From Methylobacterium brachiatum (GTDB taxonomy: Bacteria; Pseudomonadota; Alphaproteobacteria; Rhizobiales; Beijerinckiaceae): a stretch of 64,000 bases of DNA. The stretch covers positions 1 through 64,000 of the forward strand of contig NZ_JAJALK010000019.1 in assembly GCF_020523825.1 (NCBI RefSeq), written 5' to 3'. The notes below the pieces were generated by a model. It had not been told where the DNA came from, searched no databases, and was given only the letters and a program-made list of their open reading frames with translations. Position numbers and translations under genes: made by a program. Positions 44,348 through 51,772 of the stretch are shown here, piece after piece; within the stretch, counting starts at the first letter, position 1, and every line of letters begins with the position of its first letter.

Positions 44348-44533
44348 ATGCGGTTCGAACTCTATCGGGATGCCAAGGGCGAGTGGCGCTGGCGCCTGCG
44401 GGCGCAAAACGGCGAGGTGATCGCGGATTCCGGGGAGGGCTACCTCCGCCGCGAGGATTGCGAGCACGGCATCGCCCTCGTCCGCCAGAGCGCGGAGGCG
44501 CGCCTCGTCGATATGACCACCCAGATCGCCTGA
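44348..44533 (+). CDS. DUF1508 (YegP-like) protein
   Basis: A 61-residue single-repeat DUF1508 protein. The sequence RFELYRDAKGEWRWRLRAQNGEVIADSGEGYLRREDCEHGI follows the family pattern (F-x-x-Y-x-D-x-x-G-x-W-R-W-x-x-x-x-x-N-G). Function unknown. The ATG is preceded by a GGAG-type site. The gene is just beyond the helicase terminator and so is likely transcribed independently. Confidence 0.88.
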   Translation: MRFELYRDAKGEWRWRLRAQNGEVIADSGEGYLRREDCEHGIALVRQSAEARLVDMTTQIA

Positions 44534-44650
44534 GCGTCCGCGCGCTTGAAGATCTAAGCTCTTGATGCAGCGCGACGAAGTCCGGCGGGCCGACAGGCCG
44601 GCCGGCGGCCGCTGCCGAAAATAAACCCTTTCGCCTATCCGTAGCGGTTA

Positions 44651-44686
44651 CGCTGCAACGCTTGCCATCGCCCGTGCGTTGCAGCG
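44651..44686. promoter_or_regulatory. Perfect 11-bp inverted repeat upstream of the Tyr/Arg-rich protein gene
   Basis: CGCTGCAACGC (44651-44661) and its exact complement (44676-44686) are 14 bases apart, about 77 bases before the GTG start. It could form an RNA hairpin in the leader or serve as an operator. Confidence 0.4.
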
Positions 44687-44762
44687 TTTCGGACCGCCGG
44701 GAGGTTGCTCGTGCCTCGCGGTCCGTCGTCCAAGACGTGATCACGCGAAGGGAGTCGAGACC

Positions 44763-45032
44763 GTGCTGAGGAAATTCCTGCTCGCGGCCCTGCTGGTGCT
44801 GGGCTTCGCGGCTGCTGCGCCCCAGGGCGCGTCGGCCGCGCCGGTCGGCCCGGGCATCGCCCTGCCGGCCGATGCCGCGCCGGCCGTGGCCCAGAAGGCC
44901 CAGTACTACTACCGCCGTCGGTTCTATGGCCCGCGGCCGTTCTACCGCCGCCCCTACTACCGCCGCCGGTTCTACTACGGCCCGCGGCCGTTCTACCGCC
45001 GTCCGTATTACCGCCGTCGGTTCTTCTACTAA
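44763..45032 (+). CDS. Secreted Tyr/Arg-rich repeat protein
   Basis: An 89-residue exported protein starting at a GTG (44763) after AAGGGAG. The signal peptide is residues 1-25 (LAALLVLGFAAAAPQGASA). The mature part ends in near-perfect repeats of YGPRPFYRRPYYRRRF: two 17-residue units plus a partial one, giving a very basic and aromatic tail of 40 residues. Such tails could bind nucleic acid, polysaccharide or polyanionic surface polymers. No family with known function recognised. A terminator follows. Confidence 0.8.
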   Translation: MLRKFLLAALLVLGFAAAAPQGASAAPVGPGIALPADAAPAVAQKAQYYYRRRFYGPRPFYRRPYYRRRFYYGPRPFYRRPYYRRRFFY

Positions 45033-45052
45033 GCTCTTCCCGATCCTGACCG

Positions 45053-45085
45053 GCCCGGCGGCTCACACGAGGCGCCGGGCTTTTT
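45053..45085 (+). terminator. Intrinsic terminator after the Tyr/Arg-rich protein gene
   Basis: An 8-bp stem GCCCGGCG/CGCCGGGC (45053-45060, 45073-45080) with a 12-base loop is followed by five T residues. Confidence 0.88.
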
Positions 45086-45181
45086 CATGCCCTGATTCGG
45101 GATGCGCGGCCGGGCTCCATGCCGTATAATGCAGGAAAGAGCGGCGCCGGCGGCGGACCGGCCCGCCCGGGAGGATTTCCG

Positions 45182-45319
45182 ATGAACGATATCGCGCAGC
45201 GCGCCGAGTCCACGGCCGCGACGCCGGACCTCTGGCAATCGATCCCGCTCGAATGCATCCTGGGCGCGGTCACCGTCGTTCTGGCGGCGGGACTGAAGCT
45301 CGCCGGCCTCCTTCCCTGA
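45182..45319 (+). CDS. Small single-pass membrane protein, 45 residues
   Basis: A short ORF with a strong ribosome binding site (GGGAGG, 9 bases before the ATG at 45182). Residues 1-22 are polar (NDIAQRAESTAATPDLW). Residues 25-44 form one hydrophobic helix (PLECILGAVTVVLAAGLKLAGLL). No family recognised. The good RBS and G/C third-position bias support it. The thioesterase gene begins 19 bases after the stop, so they may form an operon. Confidence 0.65.
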   Translation: MNDIAQRAESTAATPDLWQSIPLECILGAVTVVLAAGLKLAGLLP

Positions 45320-45338
45320 CGGCGCGCGAGACAGGCGG

Positions 45339-45800
45339 ATGGACGGCATGCAGCACGTCGGACGCGCGAATGGCGAGGGCGAGCGGGCGCCGGCGCCCGA
45401 GGCGGACCTGCCGCGGGGGGATCTGACAGTCCGGACCATCGCGATGCCGGCCGACACCAACGCCAACGGCGACATCTTCGGCGGCTGGGTGCTGACGCAG
45501 ATGGACCAGGCCGGCGGCATCGCGGGGGTCGACCGGGCCCAGGGCCGGGTCGTCACCGTGGCCCTCGACGCGATGACCTTCATCCGGCCGGTCCGGGTCG
45601 GGGACGTCCTGTGCGTCTACACCCGGGTCTCGCATGTGGGCCGGACCTCGATGAAGATCGAGGTCGAGGCCTGGGCGCGGCGGTTCTGCACCCAGGTCCG
45701 CGAACGGGTGACGCAGGCCACCCTCACCTTCGTGGCGATCGACGAGGCCGGGCGCCCGCGCCCGATCCCGCCCCTGGTGCCCTCGCCCAACCCGGTCTGA
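45339..45800 (+). CDS. Acyl-CoA thioesterase (YciA/BFIT hotdog family)
   Basis: A 153-residue hotdog-fold thioesterase. The signature RTIAMPADTNANGDIFGGWVLTQMDQAGGIAG includes the catalytic Asp. DAMTFIRPVRVGDVLCVYTRVSHVGRTSMKIEVEAWARR follows the YciA pattern. It hydrolyses short- to medium-chain acyl-CoAs in the cytoplasm. The N-terminal 25 residues are variable, and Met4 is another possible start. Confidence 0.9.
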   Translation: MDGMQHVGRANGEGERAPAPEADLPRGDLTVRTIAMPADTNANGDIFGGWVLTQMDQAGGIAGVDRAQGRVVTVALDAMTFIRPVRVGDVLCVYTRVSHVGRTSMKIEVEAWARRFCTQVRERVTQATLTFVAIDEAGRPRPIPPLVPSPNPV

Positions 45801-45806
45801 CCGGCC

Positions 45807-46340
45807 CTACTTGATCACCGCGCAGGCGACCCGGTCGCCGGCGCCGCCGATCGGCTGGCTGGTGTGATCGTCCTCGTTGGCGTGGACGATCAGCGCCGAG
45901 CCGTCGCCGTCCTTGAGGCCGCCCTCGCCGGTGAGCGGCGTCTCGCTGGTCACCTCGGCATTCGCCGAGCCGTCCTGGCTCGCGTAGAGGTTCGGCAGGT
46001 CGCCCTCGTCCGGCCCGTCCGGGTTGAGCAGGCCGTGCTTGCTCTGGTCGTGATTCACATGGGCCTTGGAGTTCAGGAATTTCGGATCCGAGCAATCGCC
46101 CACCGCATGGAAATGCATGCCGTGCCAGCCGGGCGGCAACCCGCCGGGCTGGATCGCGACGCGCAGCACCAGGCTGTTGGCGCCGTCGCGGATCGCGATC
46201 GTGCCGATCGTGTCGCCCTTGGCGTTCTTCACCGGCGCCTGGAACGTCTCGGTGGGCTTGGCGGCTGCCGGCTCCTGGGCCAGGGCGCCGCTCGCCGCGA
46301 AGGGTCCCAGCAGCGCGAGCAGCGGCAGGATGCGTGTCAT
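45807..46340 (-). CDS. sodC: Cu/Zn superoxide dismutase
   Basis: A 177-residue periplasmic enzyme removing superoxide. The signal peptide is residues 1-22 (SGALAQ). Metal ligands are visible: HFHAVGDC, KAHVNHDQSKHG, the Asp in GPDEGDLPNL and HANEDDHTSQPIGGAGDRVACAVI with the second disulfide Cys. The ATG at 46340 directly begins the signal peptide, while sequence upstream to 46469 in frame is not family-like. It is convergent with the thioesterase gene, only 6 bases apart. Confidence 0.94.
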   Translation of the reverse strand: MTRILPLLALLGPFAASGALAQEPAAAKPTETFQAPVKNAKGDTIGTIAIRDGANSLVLRVAIQPGGLPPGWHGMHFHAVGDCSDPKFLNSKAHVNHDQSKHGLLNPDGPDEGDLPNLYASQDGSANAEVTSETPLTGEGGLKDGDGSALIVHANEDDHTSQPIGGAGDRVACAVIK

Positions 46341-46449
46341 ACGGTGGCTCTCCTCTCCAGCCCGGTCTAGGTAGGATACAAGCCGCCCCTTCGACAGGGC
46401 CGGCCCCGAAACCTTTGCCGTATCCCTGCCCCGAGCCCGTAAAGCCTTG

Positions 46450-47232
46450 ATGACCGGAGACCGGCCCATACCGGACGGCGGAGCGTCCGTGCACCGCGCG
46501 CCTGCGCCGAAGCGGGCCGACCTGTTCCTGGTCGAGCACGGCCATTTCGAGAGCCGGGCGCGGGCGCAGGCCGCGATCCGGGCCGGGCTGGTGCGGGTCG
46601 ACGGCCGCCTCCTGGCGCGGGCTTCGGAATCGATCCCGCCGGGTGCGCGGATCGAGGCCGTGCCCGAGCACCCTTACGCCTCCCGGGGCGGGCTCAAGCT
46701 CGCGGCGGCGCTCGACGCGTTCGGGTTGGATCCGGCCGGCCGCGCCTGCCTCGATGTCGGCGCCTCGACCGGCGGCTTCACGGACGTCCTGCTCGCCCGG
46801 GGCGCGGCCCATGTCCACGCGGTCGATGTCGGCCGCGGCCAGCTGCATCCGCGTCTGGCGGCGGATCCCCGTGTCACCAGCCTGGAGGGCACCGATATCC
46901 GCGCCCTCGACCCGGCGCGGCTCGTGCCGCGGCCCGCGATGGCGAGCGTCGACGTGAGCTTCATCGGCCTGCGCCTGGTGCTTCCGGCCCTGCCGGCCCT
47001 GCTCGCGCCCGGCGCCGGGATCGTCGCGCTGATCAAGCCGCAATTCGAGGCCGGGCGCGCGCGCGTCGGGCGCGGCGGCCTCGTGCGCGACCCGGCCGTC
47101 CACGCCGAGGTCTGCGCGACCATCCGCGGCGTGCTGGAAGGGCTCGGCGCCACGATCCTCGGCCTGATCGACTCGCCCGTGCCGGGTGGCGACGGCAATT
47201 CCGAATTCTTGATCGGCGCAAAGCTACCATGA
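46450..47232 (+). CDS. tlyA: TlyA-family rRNA 2'-O-methyltransferase
   Basis: A 260-residue protein with an N-terminal S4 RNA-binding domain (KRADLFLVEHGHFESRARAQAAIRAGLVRVDG) and an FtsJ-type methyltransferase domain. The SAM motif is CLDVGASTGGFTDVLLARGA, and DVSFIGLRLVLPAL and LIKPQFEAGR follow. TlyA methylates 2'-OH positions of ribosomal RNA; older names call it hemolysin. A TTG lies immediately before the ATG at 46450. It overlaps the next gene by 4 bases (ATGA), so the two RNA methyltransferases are translationally coupled. Confidence 0.93.
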   Translation: MTGDRPIPDGGASVHRAPAPKRADLFLVEHGHFESRARAQAAIRAGLVRVDGRLLARASESIPPGARIEAVPEHPYASRGGLKLAAALDAFGLDPAGRACLDVGASTGGFTDVLLARGAAHVHAVDVGRGQLHPRLAADPRVTSLEGTDIRALDPARLVPRPAMASVDVSFIGLRLVLPALPALLAPGAGIVALIKPQFEAGRARVGRGGLVRDPAVHAEVCATIRGVLEGLGATILGLIDSPVPGGDGNSEFLIGAKLP

Positions 47233-48467
47233 GCGAAACGGTCACGATCCGGGAGCTCGGCGCCCGCGGCGACGGCATCGCGGAGGACGGGATCCTCGTC
47301 CCCTACGCGCTGCCCGGGGAGCGGGCGACGATCCGCCGGGAGGGCAAGCGGGCGGAGCTGCTCGGCATCGAGCAGCCCTCCCCCGACCGGGTCGAGCCGT
47401 TCTGCCCGTACTACATGCGCTGCGGCGGCTGCCGGACGCAGCATCTCGCGACGGCGGCGGAACTGTCCTGGAAGCGCGGCCTCGTCGCCCAGGCCCTGTC
47501 GCAGGCCCGTCTCGAGGTCGAGCCGGGGCCCACCGTCGACGCGCACGGGGCCGGGCGCCGCCGCATCACCCTGCATGTCCGGGAGATCGACGGACAGGGC
47601 GAGGCCGGGCTGATGGCGGCGCGCAGCCACGCGCTGGTGCCGATCGACCATTGCCCGATCACCGTGCCGGCGCTGCATCCGGCGCCCGCCGTGGCGCGGC
47701 GCCTCGCGGCCCCGCTGGGCCATGGCCGCAAGCCCCTCGACGTGGCCGTGACCGCCACCGACCAGGGCCTCGACATCGACCTGCGGGGCCACGGGCCGGT
47801 GAGCGGCGGCGTCGCCTCCGCGCTGGTGCGGATCGCGGGCGAACTCGGCCTCGCCCGGCTGTCGCTGCACGGCGAGCGCCTGATGGAGGCCGAGCCCGTC
47901 TCGGTAACCTCCGGCGACAGCCGCCTCTATCCGGCCCCCGGCGGCTTCCTGCAGGCGACCGCCGCCGGGCAGGCGACGCTGACGGACCTGACCGTCGCGG
48001 CCCTGGGACGCCGTCCGCGGCGGGTCGCCGACCTGTTCTCCGGCTGCGGCCCCCTCGCCCTGGCGATGGCGCGCCAGGCCGCCGTCCACGCGGTCGAGGC
48101 GGATGCGGCAGCCCTGGCCGGGCTCGACCGGTCGGCCCGGGCGGCCACCGGCCTGCGCCAGATCACCACCGAGCGCCGGGACCTGTTCCGCCGGCCGCTG
48201 CTGCCCACGGAGCTCGACGGGTTCGACGCGGTGGTGTTCGATCCGCCCCGGGCCGGCGCGGAGGCCCAGGCCCGCCAGCTCGCCGCCGCGCGCGTCCCGG
48301 TGGTGATCGGCGTCGCCTGCGATACCGGCACCTTCGCTCGGGACGCGGCAACGCTCACGGCCGGCGGCTACCGGCTCGAATCGGTGACGCCGGTCGACCA
48401 GTTCCGGCACTCGGACCATGTCGAGATGATCGGCGTGTTCCGGCGCGAGGCCGCGCGCCGGCGCTGA
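47229..48467 (+). CDS. RumA/TrmA-family class I RNA (uracil-5) methyltransferase
   Basis: A 412-residue SAM-dependent methyltransferase. A TRAM-like N-terminus is followed by Fe-S-type cysteines (FCPYYMRCGGCRTQH). The SAM site is VADLFSGCGPLALAMARQ. The catalytic region FDAVVFDPPRAGAEAQ and the nucleophile Cys in VIGVACDTGTFARDA follow. It should form 5-methyluridine in rRNA or tRNA. The usual SCNP of RumA is replaced by ACDT, a variant seen in some alphaproteobacterial members. Coupled to tlyA. Confidence 0.9.
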   Translation: MSETVTIRELGARGDGIAEDGILVPYALPGERATIRREGKRAELLGIEQPSPDRVEPFCPYYMRCGGCRTQHLATAAELSWKRGLVAQALSQARLEVEPGPTVDAHGAGRRRITLHVREIDGQGEAGLMAARSHALVPIDHCPITVPALHPAPAVARRLAAPLGHGRKPLDVAVTATDQGLDIDLRGHGPVSGGVASALVRIAGELGLARLSLHGERLMEAEPVSVTSGDSRLYPAPGGFLQATAAGQATLTDLTVAALGRRPRRVADLFSGCGPLALAMARQAAVHAVEADAAALAGLDRSARAATGLRQITTERRDLFRRPLLPTELDGFDAVVFDPPRAGAEAQARQLAAARVPVVIGVACDTGTFARDAATLTAGGYRLESVTPVDQFRHSDHVEMIGVFRREAARRR

Positions 48468-48533
48468 CGCCTGCAACCTGGAGGCTTGCAACTTTTCGGA
48501 GAATCTGACCCTCTTTCACGGACTGGAGGTGTC

Positions 48534-48806
48534 ATGATTGCAGCCTCGATCCGTACGCTTCTCTGCGCCGCGCTGAGCGTCGCCCTGCCCACGGCGCTAT
48601 CGGCGCAGCCGCGCGCGCCCGATCAGACCGGCACCGGCGGCGGGCCGACCTCGACGATCACGGCGCCGAACACCAACAGCCTCGGCGTGACCAAGCCCCC
48701 GGGCACGTCGCTGGGACCGGGCGAGGTCCCGTCGCGGCGGGAGCAGCGCCGTGAGCGCGCCCTGACCGACAAGATCGAGGACAGCGTCTGCGAAGGTTGC
48801 AACTGA
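48534..48806 (+). CDS. Small secreted hypothetical protein
   Basis: A 90-residue exported protein with a ribosome binding site GGAGG 6 bases before the ATG. The signal peptide is residues 1-23 (ALPTALSAQP). The mature chain is Gly/Thr/Pro-rich and probably disordered, then a basic helix (SRREQRRERALTDKIEDS) and a C-terminal VCEGCN with two cysteines. No family recognised. A single gene downstream of the methyltransferases. Confidence 0.7.
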   Translation: MIAASIRTLLCAALSVALPTALSAQPRAPDQTGTGGGPTSTITAPNTNSLGVTKPPGTSLGPGEVPSRREQRRERALTDKIEDSVCEGCN

Positions 48807-48970
48807 GCGTGGAACCGCGCGGCGCCCCGCCGCCGAGGCGGGCCGCGATGTCACGGAAGCGTCAGAAAACAACGCCACACCCGCGGCACAGCTTGCGCTT
48901 GGAGCCGCCGTGCCGGATGCGGACCGGACCTTGCGCCGACTTGTGACCGTTTCGCACCCGAGACCGCTTC

Positions 48971-49975
48971 GTGATTTTCATCCACCAGCCCGCAACCGGC
49001 GCCGGATCCTCGCTGCTTGAGCGCCGAATCGTCGACCTTCAGGACACGATCCCCGAGGACACCGTCTGGCTCGACCTGATCCGCCCGAGCCGCGAGGAGG
49101 AACTCAAGGTCGAGGCCTTCGCGGGCATCGAGGTGCCGACGCGCGAGGAGATGAAGGACATCGAGCCGTCGGAGCTGCTCTATGTCGAGGAGGGCGCGCG
49201 CTACATGACCGGGCGCGTGCTCTCGAAGGTCAGCGACGCCGAGGAGCCGGGACTGGCCGGCATCACCTTCATCCTGCGCGGCAGCCGGCTCGTGACCGTG
49301 CGCTACGAGGAGCCCCAGGCCTTCCGGATGTACACCCAGCGGGCCGGCCGCACGACGGGCAACGGCAGCGCCTCCGCCGTCTCCGGCGAGACCATCCTGG
49401 CCGGGCTGATCGAGGCGGTGATCGACCGGGCGGCGGACGTGCTCCAGCTCCAGGGCGAGCGTATCGACCGCCTGTCGGGCAAGATCTTCGAAGTGCAGGC
49501 CGACCCCTCCGCCCGCAACACCGCCCTGCAGGACACGTTGCGGGCGCTCGGGCGCCACGGTGATCTGATCTCGAAGCAGCGCGAGAGCCTGGTCTCGATG
49601 GAGCGGATCCTGTTGTCGCTGTCGGCGACCTATCGGACCAACAAGGCACCCCGCGACCTGCGGGAGGATGTGCGCTCGACCCTGCGCGATCTTCAGTCGC
49701 TGGAGGAGCACGCCACGTTCCTCTCCACGAAAATTCAATTCCTGCTCGACGCGACACTCGGCTTGGTCAACCTGGAACAGAACAACATCATCAAGCTGTT
49801 CTCGGTCATGGCCGTGGTCTTCATGCCGCCCACGCTGATCGCCTCGATCTACGGCATGAATTTTAAGTCCATGCCGGAACTAGAACTCCCGTATGGTTAC
49901 CCGATGGCGGTAGTCATGATGTTCGTGGCGGCGATCCTGCCCTACGTTTTCTTCCGTTGGAAGAAGTGGCTCTAG
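48971..49975 (+). CDS. corA: CorA-family magnesium/cobalt transporter
   Basis: A 334-residue inner-membrane Mg2+ channel. The long cytoplasmic domain contains DTVWLDLIRPSREEELKVEAFAGIEVPTREEMKDIEPSELLY and a long helix (LLDATLGLVNLEQNNIIKLFSV). The pore signature GMNF follows the first transmembrane helix (SIYGMNFKSMPEL), and a second helix precedes the basic tail FRWKKWL. Starts at a GTG. Codon use becomes a little less biased near the 3' end. Confidence 0.95.
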   Translation: MIFIHQPATGAGSSLLERRIVDLQDTIPEDTVWLDLIRPSREEELKVEAFAGIEVPTREEMKDIEPSELLYVEEGARYMTGRVLSKVSDAEEPGLAGITFILRGSRLVTVRYEEPQAFRMYTQRAGRTTGNGSASAVSGETILAGLIEAVIDRAADVLQLQGERIDRLSGKIFEVQADPSARNTALQDTLRALGRHGDLISKQRESLVSMERILLSLSATYRTNKAPRDLREDVRSTLRDLQSLEEHATFLSTKIQFLLDATLGLVNLEQNNIIKLFSVMAVVFMPPTLIASIYGMNFKSMPELELPYGYPMAVVMMFVAAILPYVFFRWKKWL

Positions 49976-50071
49976 TCGTCAATATTTATAGTCGCGCAGC
50001 AGAACGTTAAGACCTCTCGTAGAGATCCTGGAGCCTGGAAGCGCGGCCTGTCCGCGACGACGGAAGCTCCG

Positions 50072-51757
50072 ATGCGATTCTCCCTGAAGACGATCCTCTC
50101 CGGGGCCATCGGCCTGCTCGCCCTCGCGGCCGCGGGCCAGGGTGTCGTCAGCGTCATGCGGCTGACCGAGATCGAGCGGGACGCCAAGACCGTCTCGCAG
50201 GTCTGGCTGCCCGCCCAGAACCAGGCCGAGGCGATCGGCATGGCGGTGCGCGACGTGCGGCTGAAGCTCTACAAGCTGGTGGCGGGCTCGCCGGATTTCG
50301 TGACCCTCGACAAGAACCAGACGGCGCTGACCGACGGCCTCGGGGCGCTCTCCGAGCTGCGCCAGGCCTATCAGGACCGCCTGTCGACCCCGCGGCAGCG
50401 CGACACCTACGAGCGCTTCACCGGCGCCTGGAACGCCTACCAGAACATCCAGCTCCAGGTGGTCGAGCTGATGATCGCCGGCGACACGAGCGGCGCCCTC
50501 AAGCTGGTCCTGGATCCGGAGACCGGCGCCCAGAACGAGGCGGCGGTCGCCAGCCTCACCGAGGCGATCGATCTGGCCCGGTCGCAGACCGACGCGAACG
50601 TCATGGCCACCGCCGACAACGCGACCTCGGCCAAGCTTACCGCCCTGGTCGCCACCGCGGTGGCGCTGGCGGTCGCGGCCGCCGCGATGCTGTTCGCCCT
50701 GTTCGGCATCGCCCGCCCGATCCAGCGGATGACCGGCGCCATGGGCCGCCTGGCCGAGGGCGACGCGACCGTGGCGATCCCCGGCACCGGCCGCCGGGAC
50801 GAGATCGGCGCCATGGCGGCGGCCGTGCAGGTGTTCAAGGACAACCTGATCCACACCCGCGCGCTGGAGGAGGAGACGGCGCTCGCCCGGGCCGGGGCCG
50901 AGGCGCAGCGGCGGCGCGCCGTCCAGGAGATGGCCGACGGTTTCGAGGCCGCGATCGGCGGCGTGCTGGCGGCGGTGACGGAGGCGGCCCTCGACCTTCG
51001 GGCCAATGCCGAGGCGATGACCAGCACGGCGACCCGCACGGCCGAGCGCTCGGCCGCGGTGGCGAGCGCCGCGCAGGAGGCGGCCGCCCATGTCGGCACG
51101 GTGGCGGTGGCGGCCGAGGAACTCGGCGCCTCGGTCCAGGAGATCGGCCGGCAGGTCGACGGCTCCGCCGACCTCGCCCGGGGCGCGGTGGATCAGGCCG
51201 GCCGGACCGCGGGCCTGGTCCAGGAGCTGAGCGAGGCCGCGGGCCGGATCGGCGACGTGGTCCGTCTGATCTCCGACATTGCCGGGCAGACGAACCTGCT
51301 GGCGCTGAACGCGACGATCGAGGCCGCCCGCGCCGGCGAGGCGGGCCGGGGCTTCGCCGTGGTGGCCTCCGAGGTGAAGGCGCTCGCCGCGCAGACCGCC
51401 AAGGCGACCGACGAGATCACCGGACAGGTCGGCCGGATCCAGGGCGCGACCGGCCAGACCGTGGGCGCCATCGACGGCATCACCGGCCGGATCCGCGAGA
51501 TCGACGGGGTGGCGACCTCGATCGCGGCCGCCGTGGAGCAGCAGGGGGCGGCGACCCAGGAGATCGCCCGCAACATCGCCGACGCGGCCGCCGGGACCGG
51601 TTCGGTCACCGGCACGATCGACGCGGTCGCCCGGGCCGCCGAGGAGACCGGCTCGGCCGCCACCAGGATGCTCGCCTCGGCCGAGAGCCTCTCGGCCCAG
51701 TCCGAGGCCCTGCGCCGGGAGATCGGCGACTTCCTGCAGACGGTGCGCGCGGCCTGA
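50072..51757 (+). CDS. Methyl-accepting chemotaxis protein
   Basis: A 561-residue chemoreceptor. Transmembrane helix 1 is residues 8-30. The periplasmic four-helix-bundle ligand domain runs from residue 31 to 185, and helix 2 is about 190-213 (ALVATAVALAVAAAAMLFALFGI). A HAMP domain (ARPIQRMTGAMGRLAEGDATVAIPGTGRRDEIGAMAAAVQVFK) is followed by the signalling hairpin with tip IAGQTNLLALNATIEAARAGEAGRGFAVVASEVKALA. The ligand is unknown. A single gene; CheA/CheW are not in the window. Confidence 0.95.
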   Translation: MRFSLKTILSGAIGLLALAAAGQGVVSVMRLTEIERDAKTVSQVWLPAQNQAEAIGMAVRDVRLKLYKLVAGSPDFVTLDKNQTALTDGLGALSELRQAYQDRLSTPRQRDTYERFTGAWNAYQNIQLQVVELMIAGDTSGALKLVLDPETGAQNEAAVASLTEAIDLARSQTDANVMATADNATSAKLTALVATAVALAVAAAAMLFALFGIARPIQRMTGAMGRLAEGDATVAIPGTGRRDEIGAMAAAVQVFKDNLIHTRALEEETALARAGAEAQRRRAVQEMADGFEAAIGGVLAAVTEAALDLRANAEAMTSTATRTAERSAAVASAAQEAAAHVGTVAVAAEELGASVQEIGRQVDGSADLARGAVDQAGRTAGLVQELSEAAGRIGDVVRLISDIAGQTNLLALNATIEAARAGEAGRGFAVVASEVKALAAQTAKATDEITGQVGRIQGATGQTVGAIDGITGRIREIDGVATSIAAAVEQQGAATQEIARNIADAAAGTGSVTGTIDAVARAAEETGSAATRMLASAESLSAQSEALRREIGDFLQTVRAA

Positions 51758-51772
51758 GCCCGGTGCGGCCGG

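Noticed and set aside
44686..44762. CRISPR-like or tandem repeat near the Tyr/Arg-rich gene
   Set aside because: Only one inverted repeat is present; repeats in the gene are coding repeats without spacers.
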